Shown one piece after another: positions 54,610 to 64,000 of a stretch of DNA of 64,000 bases. The notes below the pieces were generated by a model. That model saw only the letters and a program-made list of their open reading frames with translations. It had not been told where the DNA came from and did not search any database. The stretch spans positions 1,984,001 to 2,048,000 of the forward strand of contig OZ345360.1 of assembly GCA_977006965.1 (NCBI GenBank), written 5' to 3'. A program made the position numbers and the translations under genes. Each line of letters starts with the position of its first letter. The first letter of the stretch is position 1. Source of the DNA: Phymatolithon calcareum. Its lineage: Eukaryota; Rhodophyta; Florideophyceae; Hapalidiales.

Positions 54610-55101
54610 CCGCCCTTCTCCATCTTCTCAAAAGATGAGCTTGCAAAGACTCAACCCGTTGAGAAGGCGCACGACTGCCAAAACAAAACCTTTGTCGACG
54701 TTCCACATTCAACTCAAAACTGAAATGGGCATCCGAGCCTGGTTTCGCAACACACAAAGACTTGTGTACAAATCGACGATCGTGTGGTCCACAAAAACAC
54801 CATGCGTTCTCTGCAGGTTTACAAATCTGGCTTCTACGATTTTAAGGCTGAGGGCGAGTTCTGCGTTCAAGATTCGGCCTCCTGGGCCTTGCTCTTCGCC
54901 AAATTCAATGCTCTGCTTCTCCAACAGTGAAGCATATTGGCCACATGCACCTTCAAAATCTCCATGTTCACTTGCGAAGAAACCAACTGCGCTTGCTGCA
55001 ACTGCCAGCGATATCTGCAACCCACCGCAACGCTTTAGGATCCTCAAAATACTCTTTCTCACGTCCCCGATGACTTCTACCGAAACGATAATATAGCGCA
55101 C
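54610..55101 (-). pseudogene. NB-ARC fragment (ARC / winged-helix part)
   Basis: The minus frame 55101-54709 reads GDVRKSILRILKRCGGLQIS, FGEEQGPGGRILNAELALSL and IVDLYTSLCVLRNQARMPIS. A different frame continues VVRLLNGLSLCKLIF near 54640. These match the stretch from the GLPL motif (here GGLQIS, mutated) through the winged helix of the NB-ARC protein at 62.3-61.9 kb, and even more closely the fragment at 61.1-60.6 kb. The P-loop part is missing and a deletion/frameshift sits near 54710. It is dead. Confidence 0.75.
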
Positions 55102-55135
55102 TCAGGAACGCCCACGCGTGGAACAGTGGTATTAG

Positions 55136-56415
55136 CTGCTTCGTTAGTATTCACGTGTGATGTGTGCTAGTATCTGCAGAAGAAACCACAGCAGCGCAAC
55201 TCCCAACACAAATTCTGTGTATAGCATACACAGATTTTTGACTTAGATCACTTGCGCTTTGTTTGGTTCCCCCCTCAGCTCGCTTTAAAGCTTTATATAT
55301 TCCACTAGCTGTACAAAGCGTTTACGCTAATGTCATACAAATATTCAATATCATCAGTTACAATTAAGGTATTGGTATCTCTGTGAATCACAAAGCAAAC
55401 AAATGTTAATACCAGCGTCCTACGCGTCAGAAATATCCTGTCTAATATCGTCTTCTGCACTGATTTGGGACCCAAAACGTAATGACTGTTACCGGCTCTG
55501 GCTCCAAGTTTCCGTGGGGTCCGAACCCAGAAACCAACTCTCTTGTCTGAAGATCCCGAAAAAATTCGACTTCCGTCTCTACTTACGGGAACACTCGTTA
55601 CAATTGGTCCATATCCAAGAAATATTCCCCGTATGCATTTTCCGGCTACGATCAATTGCTCCACGTTAAGAGTTTGTGCCCGCAAACGCAGTTATTTCCT
55701 TGCCTCAACTAATTTGCTTCCACTGATTACTACTCAATCCCACTGTTATAGCGATGAATCTCGATCCTATAACATACAACCACCCTACGGTCCTGATTAA
55801 CACATAATCCCATTTTTGGTCTTAATTGACAATAAATCAATTACTTGTGGTCCAGACTCATCATGAGCCTCGCTCTAGAACCGCTGTGCACATCACCAGC
55901 ACAAAGGAGTCACAAAACGGACACGTCACGCATCTTTCAAAGTGATCTCACTACGCATTTAGAAATTCAAAGAATCATCGTGCACATGGAGTGATTCTAC
56001 CACGCAATATCCGTTTTCTGCACACCAAACTTCACTCATCATATTTCTTCTCAATGTATTCATCTTCAGATACAGATCCCCATCAATCGTGACAATAATA
56101 CTTTCCTGACTCCACCACATTACGAACTTACTTGCGTATATACCTGTCAGGTGAAACGGAGAACGATTGTTGCGACCATTCCATGGAAACGTTACCCCAG
56201 TGTGATGGATTGAATTGGCAATGATAGAATTCATACTGTGCCGGGATCCGTGGAAAAAATCGTTCTTGTATGGGATGATCAGAGCGCTGAATGGATACTG
56301 AGATCTCTCCTAGAACACTATAGTAAAGTGAGCTATGTTGCAATATGTGAAAAGAAAATTCGCGTTATCGATATCTTTGGATAACGATGTTTATTGTGAG
56401 ATGGGAAAGCTGGAA
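55136..56415 (-). pseudogene. WD40-tail sequence, tandem copy 1
   Basis: A 1280-bp unit repeated directly after itself. The minus frame 55685-55305 contains a WD40 blade, YGPIVTSVPVSRDGSRIFSG then SSDKRVGFW, with Tyr for the usual His of GH. Other minus frames (56234-55959) end in a short non-repeat tail. Frames change several times, so there is no continuous gene. It fits the C-terminal propeller of an NB-ARC/WD40 protein whose front part is absent. Confidence 0.75.
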
Positions 56416-57644
56416 CTGCTTCGTTAGCATTCACGTGTGATGTGTGCTAGTATCTGCAGAAGAAACCACAGCAGCGCAACTCCCAACACAAATTCTGTGT
56501 ATAGCATACACAGATTTTTGACTTAGATCACTTGCGCTTTATTTTGGTTCCCCCCTCAGCTCGCTTTAAAGATTTATATATTCCACTAGCTGTACAAAGC
56601 GTTTACGCTCATGTCATACAGATATTCAATATCATCAGTTACAATTAAGGTATTGGTATCTCTGTGAATCACAAAGCAAACAAATGTTAATACCAGCGTC
56701 CTACGCGTCAGAAATATCCTGTCTAATATCGTCGTCCGCACTGATTTGGGACCCAAAACGTAATGACTGTTACCGGCTCTGGCTCCAAGTTTCCGTGGGG
56801 TCCGAACCCAGAAACCAACTCTCTTGTCTGAAGATTGGTCCATATCCAAGAAATATTCCCCGTATGCATTTTCCGGCTACGATCAATTGCTCCACGTTAA
56901 GAGTTTGTGCCCGCAAACGCAGTTATTTCCTTGCCTCAACTAATTTGCTTCCACTGATTACTACTCAATCCCACTGTTATAGCGATGAATCTCGATCCTA
57001 TAACATACAACCACCCTACGGTCCTGATTAACACATAATCCCATTTTTGGTCTTAATTGACAATAAATCAATTACTTGTGGTCCAGACTCATCATGAGCC
57101 TCGCTCTAGAACCGCTGTGCACATCACCAGCACAAAGGAGTCACAAAACGGACACGTCACGCATCTTTCAAAGTGATCTCACTACGCATTTAGAAATTCA
57201 AAGAATCATCGTGCACATGGAGTGATTCTACCACGCAATATCCGTTTTCTGCACACCAAACTTCACTCATCATATTTCTTCTCAATGTATTCATCTTCAG
57301 ATACAGATCCCCATCAATCGTGACAATAATACTTTCCTGACTCCACCACATTACGAACTTACTTGCGTATATACCTGTCAGGTGAAACGGAGAACGATTG
57401 TTGCGACCATTCCATGGAAACGTTACCCCAGTGTGATGGATTGAATTGGCAATGATAGAATTCATACTGTGCCGGGATCCGTGGAAAAAATCGTTCTTGT
57501 ATGGGATGATCAGAGCGCTGAATGGATACTGAGATCTCTCCTAGAACACTATAGTAAAGTGAGCTATGTTGCAATATGTGAAAAGAAAATTCGCGTTATC
57601 GATATCTTTGGATAACGATGTTTATTGTGAGATGGGAAAGTTGG
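56416..57644 (-). pseudogene. WD40-tail sequence, tandem copy 2
   Basis: Nearly identical to 55136-56415 except for a few substitutions and a 50-bp deletion, corresponding to 55555-55604 of copy 1. The deletion removes the middle of the WD40 blade and shifts the frame. Near identity shows that the duplication is recent. Confidence 0.85.
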
Positions 57645-57938
57645 AAATGTTTTTTTCGAATCTCTTCGTGACTACAAGAACACTGTAATATTCGTCACAA
57701 TGAGTGGTGATGGATGACCAAAGTGGCATGGAGGATATTTTGAACTCTAACCATCCATCACCACCAACGTGTGCTAGGACAACTATGAAATGCAATCACA
57801 TTTAGAACTCTAATATTACTTTCCATCCTTGGGCAAACGTTTGTCATAAAAAAATCACCCACGAATACTAAGCCACACCCACTCTATCTGCAAAAACCTA
57901 TCTTCTCGCCTATCCTGGTAAAGAGAAACCAAGCAACG
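57645..57938. other. Short flank before the 315-codon ORF
   Basis: Contains an inverted pair, TGGTGATGGATG near 57706 and CATCCATCACCA near 57752, that could form a hairpin, and presumably the promoter of the next ORF. Confidence 0.45.
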
Positions 57939-58886
57939 ATGCTACCCAGGAGGGACAATCATCGGTATTATGGCCGTGAAAGAAATGAGAGCTCTACACA
58001 CCGACAGTACAGCTCGAATAAAACATTTGGACAGTCCTCATCTTATTTCCCGTCCCGCTTCACCTCCGGTACTAATCGAAACGGCGCGATATGGCCTCCA
58101 GTATTGCGTTCTGTTGCGTTTCCGGCAGACCATCCGGTGCACGCAACGGAGGCTCAAAACCTTCCTTCAACTCCAGACGCTTGTATGTGGACGTTACACA
58201 AGACCTGTTGTTTACCAGAGCCAGAAAATCCGGAATTCGCTCGAGGGTCAGTTTTGAAAGGTTTCAATCGATACGATCGGCACCCTGAGTCTCTAGCGAC
58301 AGTTCATTCAATACGAAAACGAATTCTGTTCCTTAAAAACGCGATCAAAATAGCAGACGGTCCACAATGGACGAAAAAAATGGGCTCAAAATTAAGCATC
58401 GGAAGTCTAAAGCAAATGATGGCCAGTTTACGATGTGCAACCGAGGATATTGAAGTGCAGAGCAACACGATATTTCCAGGGTATTCAAAGCCTATATTCA
58501 GAAACACAAACTGGGCACATCACACAGAACACGCAAAAAGTACTCGAGACTACTATGTCGTCCATCCGAACAATCAGCATAATGTTGTCACCCGATTCGA
58601 AACCATTCTACGAAACATTATACCGTCCTTTCCATCTTATGACACGGTGCGCAAAAAAATGGACCTGCCCATACTACAAGCAACGTACCATGAGAAAGAG
58701 AAAGCGAAAAGAAAAAAGGAGGCGGACATAAGAAAGCGCGCTCAGGGAGCTTCAAGAGCAAAAAGATTTCGTGAAAATCGAAAGAGAATCCTTAATGACA
58801 AGGAACACAAGAACCACAAGTATGTTAAAGAATTGTACACAAAACAATTAGAGAAAGCTAAAATTTATAAAAAAAACAGAAAGTGA
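57939..58886 (+). CDS. Unknown basic protein, 315 residues
   Basis: An intact single-exon frame with no family I recognise. The N-terminal 100 residues are polar with Arg, Ser and Asn and no signal peptide. A short Cys-containing segment CMWTLHKTCCLPEP lies near residue 82. The middle has mixed helical sequence. The last ~75 residues are a very Lys/Arg-rich predicted helix (KEKAKRKKEADIRKRAQG onward), suggesting nucleic acid binding. It converges with the next ORF with 35 bp between stops. Together they occupy a 2.4-kb island between two NB-ARC/WD40 duplicates. It may be a mobile-element gene. Confidence 0.55.
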   Translation: MLPRRDNHRYYGRERNESSTHRQYSSNKTFGQSSSYFPSRFTSGTNRNGAIWPPVLRSVAFPADHPVHATEAQNLPSTPDACMWTLHKTCCLPEPENPEFARGSVLKGFNRYDRHPESLATVHSIRKRILFLKNAIKIADGPQWTKKMGSKLSIGSLKQMMASLRCATEDIEVQSNTIFPGYSKPIFRNTNWAHHTEHAKSTRDYYVVHPNNQHNVVTRFETILRNIIPSFPSYDTVRKKMDLPILQATYHEKEKAKRKKEADIRKRAQGASRAKRFRENRKRILNDKEHKNHKYVKELYTKQLEKAKIYKKNRK

Positions 58887-58921
58887 GTGGATATTGTTTA
58901 TGGTAGATGAAACTCAGCAAC

Positions 58922-60049
58922 TTAGGCGGGATAGTATTTCGACCGTTTTATCTCTCTTATCTCACAAACTCGCAGCTTCTTCGCGTCATCGCCACCGCAA
59001 CGCTGAAGGATTTCTGCCGATAATACCAACACACATTCTTCTTCTGAGTCAATGATTACACCGCTGTTCACATCAACTACGACGGCGTGATCTACGCGAG
59101 AGCCCTCACGCAGCCGAACAAGGAAGACACCTTCACGCCTCGCCGATAATGCTCGAAATGCGACTAGTCTATCAGCGCACTGTATTGTACGCTGCAACTC
59201 TGCATCGCGTACAATTCGGCACCCGATGACCGACTCCTTTGCTCTATCTAGCAGCACGCTGAGGGGTCGAAGGCTTCTGTACATTCGAGCATCAATGGCA
59301 AGTAGGGTGCACACACACCGCGCCGCACTTGCTCCCGACACGGCAAACACTGCGTTAATTAGTCCTGCCCGTACGCAGTCGTGCGTCAGTGCTGTTGCCA
59401 TCGGTTGCCCGCGCACCGTACGCTTTACAGTCTCTGGCCATGAAACATTTTTACGACCTGCTATGCCGCTGGTAATAACAGCCAAACCCGGATGTTGCCG
59501 TAGGAACGCGTGCACGTGCTCCGCGACGATTTCTGAACGGCTCCTCCGAGAGATTTGCCTCAGGTCGCATGAATCGGGTACGACGCAAATGGGCCCGTTA
59601 CGATGCGTTGAAACTGCACTGGTTGGAAACTCTATTTTTCCGTTGCGGGCGCCACGAAAGATGGCCGCATCCCATACTACAGGGTGATAGCTCTCGTGGC
59701 CAGACTTTGCTTGGGCAGAGGCATGAATGACACCGGAGACCATGGAGAATCCATTCTTGTCCGCGGTACCATCCCCAAGCACGAGAGACTCCACGAACCA
59801 GCGACCATCACTGTCGTTTGTCGAGCGTGACGGCATCACTGCAAGCGAACGTGCTGAGACCACCGAAGAACTGCCAGGCAGCTCAGATTCGGGACCCCTG
59901 ACGGCCGCCGATACCACGCCTTCTCGCACTTCCTCCAAACAAGAATCAACCCCACCACGCAGAGTACCCTGCTTTTTAGTTCTGGACCTTTTCCGGTGAC
60001 GCCAGCGCCAACCGCCGGCACGGTTTTTCTTGACAGTTTTGAATAGCAT
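58922..60049 (-). CDS. Possible papain-fold cysteine peptidase, 375 residues
   Basis: An intact single-exon frame, less AT-biased than its neighbours. Residues 1-30 are strongly basic (a possible nuclear signal); 31-90 are low complexity. The C-terminal half has THDCVRAGLINAVFAVSG with Cys near 225, then VDHAVVVDVNSGVIIDSEEE with His near 321 and Asp near 333. The order Cys, then His in a hydrophobic strand, then Asp, with spacing near 100, is what papain-like and C39-like peptidases show. There is no full family match, so this is an inference. The last strand (LRVCEIREI) is hydrophobic. The protein could also be an inactive relative or unrelated. It converges with the 57939-58886 ORF and may form one mobile unit with it. 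Confidence 0.55.
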   Translation of the reverse strand: MLFKTVKKNRAGGWRWRHRKRSRTKKQGTLRGGVDSCLEEVREGVVSAAVRGPESELPGSSSVVSARSLAVMPSRSTNDSDGRWFVESLVLGDGTADKNGFSMVSGVIHASAQAKSGHESYHPVVWDAAIFRGARNGKIEFPTSAVSTHRNGPICVVPDSCDLRQISRRSRSEIVAEHVHAFLRQHPGLAVITSGIAGRKNVSWPETVKRTVRGQPMATALTHDCVRAGLINAVFAVSGASAARCVCTLLAIDARMYRSLRPLSVLLDRAKESVIGCRIVRDAELQRTIQCADRLVAFRALSARREGVFLVRLREGSRVDHAVVVDVNSGVIIDSEEECVLVLSAEILQRCGGDDAKKLRVCEIREIKRSKYYPA

Positions 60050-60106
60050 AACAGCTCACCTACGACCGATGACGGTAGTTACTCCACCTTGGCACTTTGC
60101 AAACTT

Positions 60107-60640
60107 AGCACGCTTTACTTTATTGATTTTCTCACTGTTTGCTACTCAATTCCAGCCCATATAGTAATCTACAGGACCCATTTTAGGAGCACTGCCCCTG
60201 TGGTCCAGATATACAAATAATCCCCTTCTGGTCCAAATTAATGAGATATCTTCCCCCTTATGGTCCAGACTCATCATGAGCCTCGACCTCGGAACGCCGT
60301 GCACGTCAGCTGCACTGAATAGATATATCCCGTACATTTCACAGTTAGGATCGTAACACTGAAGTGGCTATATGCTCTAAAAAACTGAAAAAACAGTATT
60401 CTTGCGTTACGATACAAGCACTTAAATGCAGTGTATATAGTAATCTACATACCCCACTCTAGGACCACTGCCCCTATGATCCAGATATACAAATAATCCC
60501 CTTCCGGTCCAAATTAATGAGATATCTTCCCCCTTATGGTCCAGACTCATCATGAGCCTCGGCCTCGGAACGCCGTGCACGTCAGCTGCACTGAGAGGAC
60601 ATATCTCCATCGTCCCGAAAGGTGAGCTTGCGAAGACTCA
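60107..60640. repeat. Direct repeat, copy 1 (NB-ARC cluster tail)
   Basis: Nearly identical to 63470-64000, about 3.36 kb away. Internally it has two copies of a roughly 160-bp unit (60161-60318 and 60437-60595) that on the minus strand reads SLDHKGEDISLIWT, then GLFVYLDHRGS. That looks like a degenerate WD40 C-terminal segment; part of it also occurs near 55858 and 57081. Confidence 0.9.
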
Positions 60641-61149
60641 ACCCGTTGAGAAGGCGCACGACTGCCAAATCAAAACCTTTGTCGACGTTTCACATTCGGC
60701 TTAAGACTGAAAATGGGCATACAAGCCTGGTTTCGCAGCACGAAAGGACTTGTGTACAGATCGGCGATCGTGTGGTCCACCACTACACTATGCATTCTCT
60801 GCAGCTTTACAAATCTAGCTTCCACGATTTTAAGGCTGAGAGCGAGTTCTGCGTTCAAGCTCCGGCCCCCTGGGCCTTGCTATTCCCCAAATTCAATGCT
60901 CTGCATCTCCAGCAGTGAAACATATTCGCCACATGCACCTTCAAAATCTTCCTGTTCACTTGCGAGGAAATCGACTGCGCTTTCTACAACTGCCAGCGCT
61001 ATCGGCAACCCGCCGCAACTCTTTAGGATCCTCACAATACTCTTTCTCACGTCCCCGGTGACTTCTGCAAGCCCTTACTTCGCGGCATCTTGTTTCGTGT
61101 ACGTCATAAACAACCTCACAGACACGTCCCCTAGTGCATCCGCTGCTCA
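60641..61149 (-). pseudogene. NB-ARC fragment fused to WD40 debris
   Basis: Minus frames read GDVSVRLFMTYTKQD, VRKSIVRILKSCGGLPIAL (the GLPL motif), FGEEQGPGGRSLNAELALSL and VVRLLNGLSLRKLTF. This is the piece from just before GLPL to the winged helix, closely similar to 54610-55101. It begins directly next to WD40 sequence (61150-61290) of the larger relic, so two NB-ARC copies have been joined by deletion. It carries stops and frame changes. Confidence 0.75.
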
Positions 61150-63475
61150 CAGCAACGCCCGTTCCCCCTTGCTGTGCCCTTGGAGAACACGCACTGGCGA
61201 CTCAAATGTCTCCCATTCTCAGACTTCGATCGATCCATCATCCGACCCAGAGACATTTGTTCTTAACGAAGCAGCAAATGATACGCACAATAAAAGGTCA
61301 GTATGCGATACTCTTCAAATATGCGTCCGCAATAGACTTTGGCTCTTTCAAGTAATCGTCTACAGTACCGTTCGACCCACTAGAGCTTTGCAGACGCCCG
61401 CATATTTGAAACTGGAAGGCTCTCATTCCCTCACGCAGTCTCCCCCACGAAAGTTGCACCGCCTTAAAAATATTCTCAAAGCTCTGTTCGACTTCCTTGA
61501 TGCACGCTTCAACCGCTTCCGACCCTTCCCATTGTGACAAGTATCTCCGCAAATGCTCAAAATCTGATTCCAGCGCCAGTAAACCCCCGATTCTTGCTCG
61601 AAATTTTGTCCACCGCGCGTCCAGCAGCAGTGCAGCCAGTTCCACACCTCTTCCAGCGCATGACAAGTGCCGCGCGAGATTTGCGTGAATGTAGCCTTCC
61701 TTCGGGTCGACAATATACCACCACGGTCTTGGCGCGTAGTTTAAAATTGTACTCGCTACTGGCGTATGACTCTTCGCCTATGGTCGAATCACAATATCCA
61801 TTCAGCAGCCGGGCATTCCAAAAAGAAGGCTTGTTTCTTCCCACTGCCTGTCGATGACAGAAGTCGAGCTGCAAATCATGTAGTACAAGTCCAGGCTCTT
61901 CGGGAGAACTACTTGATGACCGTCGCAATTCCAATTTAGCTAAGCTCATCTTACGGAAAAGATTCGCAACCTCCACAGCAGCAGGCTCCCGAAGTTTCCA
62001 CAGTCGAATTAGAACAGATAGAGGAATCCACGCCTGATTTGATAGCACACAAAGGCTCGTGTAGATCTCGGAAATACTGTGATCCATTTGAAGCAAGTAT
62101 TCAGCTAACAACTTTGAGAATTCGAATTCCAGGTATTCTAGACTCAACCGAATTCCTGCATCCAGACTTGAACCACCAGTTCCGGCCACTCTCATTTTCT
62201 CTGTGAGAGCTACGGCATACTTATCACATGCTGTCTCAAATAATCCATACATAGCCACACGCTCTGAAACAGCACATCCTGCGACCGACAGAGCGATGGG
62301 CAGTCCACTGCATATGGAAAGAATTCTCAATACACTGGGTCTAAGTCCTTGTTAAACCGCTGCTGAGTTTTGCGCACTCAACTCCCGGCCGGCATGTTTC
62401 ATGAAAATGTCCACAGACACCTTTCCGTGAGTCTCTCCAGGCGAAAAATTCACAACACAACCCGCATCGTACGCAATAGAATGACTTCGAGTACTGATAG
62501 CCATTCTACTGTTCGGACTTCCTCGAAGCAGCTGACGAAGATTATGGAAGTATTCCGACGGCAAATATTGCGCAGGCCACAAATCATCGATGAGAAGCAG
62601 GCATTCTCTCCCCTTAAACCAACTACCAACATAGTCAACAGCATCCACCAGAGAAGTGCAACTTGTCACTCTTTCTGCTTTGGTAGTTGCTCCAGTTAAA
62701 TCCATGATTTTCGCGATTTGGTCAATAGCAGTTTGTCGATCCGCTTTTCGACCAAATGTCATGTATAAAACGCCATCCCGAAAACGCTTCTTAACTTCTT
62801 CATCGTGACCAAGCGCTTTAAGTGCGACAGTTTTCCAACGCCGGCCATTCCAACAACACCGTACGCCGGGTTTGGGGTTGCAATTGTAGTCTGCCCGATG
62901 ACCCCAGTGGCGGCAGTAACGATTTCTGATGATTCTCCATACAACACTGACTGCTTCAATTTCCCTAGAGAAGTTGTGGGGTCGAAGTCCAGAACAGCGG
63001 TGAGATTGAGATCGGGAGTGTTATAGGCGGGATGGTAATCTTCTTTTGAAGTTTCGAACATGTTCGTGAGCTGCATAACGTTCTCGTCCACGTTGTGGAG
63101 CGTCGATATAAGTGCACCATGATTTGCACGAGTTTTGGATCTGGGCGTAACGTGTTCACCTACTTTGCCGAGCTTTGACATAACTGCTTCATGATTTTCT
63201 TGGGTTACAAATCTGGGCGTAATTTGTTCACCCACTTTGTCGAGCTTCGACATAACTGCTTCGTGATGTTCTTGGGTTACAAATCTTGGCGTAATGTGTT
63301 CATCAACTTTGTGGAGCTTGGACATAACCACTTCATGATTTGCCAGGGTTTCGCTTCTCGGAAGAACACGTTTGCGTACTTTGCAAAGCGTCGACATAAG
63401 TGCGCCATGATTTGCCCGGGTTTCGGATCTTGGCGTAACGTGTTCACCCACTTTGTAGAGCTTCACACTTAGCAC
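61150..63475 (-). pseudogene. NB-ARC/WD40 STAND NTPase relic with N-terminal repeats
   Basis: From the N-terminus: 24-residue repeats (63470-63060), then a linker, then an NB-ARC with P-loop YGVVGMAGVGK, kinase-2 ECLLLIDDLW, RNBS-B-like MAISTRS, GLPL-like SGLPIAL and a winged helix. A linker with GYIHANLARHLSCAGR follows, then the start of WD40 blades (SGSDDGSIEV near 61260). This is the APAF1-like architecture of STAND ATPases used in cell-death and immune sensing. Lesions: the 5' end is cut by a duplication junction near 63470 (no ATG in frame); a one-base frame change lies inside the P-loop Lys (62830-62836); an in-frame stop is at 62352-62354; a second frameshift is near 61740; and the blade Trp is changed to a stop. 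It is not functional as read. Confidence 0.82.
63080..63472 (-). repeat. 72-bp tandem repeat encoding 24-residue units
   Basis: Five units and a partial one, each like SKLHKVDEHITPRFVTQEHH plus EAVM, with alternating variants (RSETRANHGALM and RFVTQENHEAVM). The repeat is in frame and lies before the NB-ARC domain, so it was an N-terminal repeat domain of the protein. There are no unique spacers. Confidence 0.92.
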
Positions 63476-64000
63476 GCTTTACTTCTTTATTAATTTTCGC
63501 ACTGTTTGCTACTCAATTCCAGCCCATATAGTAATCTACAGGACCCATTTTAGGAGCACTGCCCCTGTGGTCCAGATATACAAATAATCCCCTTCTGGTC
63601 CAAATTAATGAGATATCTTCCCCCTTATGGTCCAGACTCATCATGAGCCTCGACCTCGGAACGCCGTGCACGTCAGCTGCACTGAATAGACATATCCCGT
63701 ACATTTCACAGTTAGGATCGTAACACTGAAGTGGCTATATGCTCTAAAAAACTGAAAAAACAGTATTCTTGCGTTACGATCCAAGCACTTAAATGCAGTG
63801 TATATAGTAATCTACATGACCCACTCTAGGACCACTGCCCCTATGATCCAGATATACAAATAATCCCCTTCCGGTCCAAATTAATGAGATATCTTCCCCC
63901 TTATGGTCCAGACTCATCATGAGCCTCGGCCTCGGAACGCCGTGCACGTCAGCTGCACTGAGAGGACATATCTCCATCGTCCCGAAAGGTGAGCTTGCGA
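63470..64000. repeat. Direct repeat, copy 2, running off the window
   Basis: Near-identical to 60107-60640 from ACTTAGCACGCTTTAC to the window edge, so the tandem unit is about 3.36 kb and a further NB-ARC copy is expected beyond the edge. Confidence 0.92.

Noticed and set aside
63080-63472. Regular 72-bp repeats considered as a CRISPR-like array
   Set aside because: The units are contiguous with no spacers and are in frame as protein repeats in a eukaryotic gene relic.

Overview
The window is nuclear DNA of a eukaryote. The genes have GT-AG introns (one to two short introns per gene, several genes with none). The gene set is eukaryotic: Rab escort protein, V-type ATPase subunit E, a mitochondrial acyl carrier protein and an ATAD2-type bromodomain ATPase. 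The right half is dominated by a Helitron, LINE relics and other repeats. Compact intron-poor genes beside repeat-rich DNA would fit a red alga or another small-genome protist with transposon expansion. That placement is an inference, not something the sequence proves.

Layout. (1) 1-29.1 kb is gene-rich and less AT-biased. Two paralogous double-AAA ATPase genes point outward on opposite strands (3140-6548 minus, 25729-29128 plus), both with two introns at the same positions and phases. Between them lie a Rab escort protein (8172-10113), mitochondrial ACP (11117-11652), V-ATPase subunit E (11995-12805, minus), an ATAD2/Yta7-like chromatin ATPase (13564-18267), an ApaG-domain protein (19368-20447, minus), and a secreted basic cysteine-rich protein (23754-24365) preceded by a decayed copy of itself. 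(2) 29.1-50.7 kb is a transposon landscape. It holds an apparently intact 2306-codon Helitron Rep/helicase/OTU protein (39815-46735, minus), a truncated copy of its 3' end (29.8-31.3 kb), a decayed LINE reverse transcriptase (35.7-37.5 kb) flanked by about 290-bp repeats, and dispersed repeat pairs shared with 48.1-50.3 kb. (3) 50.7-54.1 kb carries one two-exon orphan gene (50749-51724, minus) and little else. (4) 54.6-64 kb is a decayed, tandemly duplicated cluster of NB-ARC/WD40 (APAF1- or NLR-like STAND NTPase) sequences on the minus strand. Into it are set two intact convergent single-exon ORFs (57939-58886 plus, 58922-60049 minus); the second has a possible papain-type Cys/His/Asp pattern.

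How it fits together. The housekeeping genes of the left third are unrelated neighbours, not an operon. The best candidates for new biology are the inverted AAA ATPase pair, whose function I cannot name; the NB-ARC/WD40 cluster with a five-and-a-half unit 24-residue N-terminal repeat, which looks like birth-and-death evolution of recognition proteins; and the two-ORF insert in that cluster. Exon boundaries were inferred by eye from reading frame, splice consensus and family alignment. No database search was possible.
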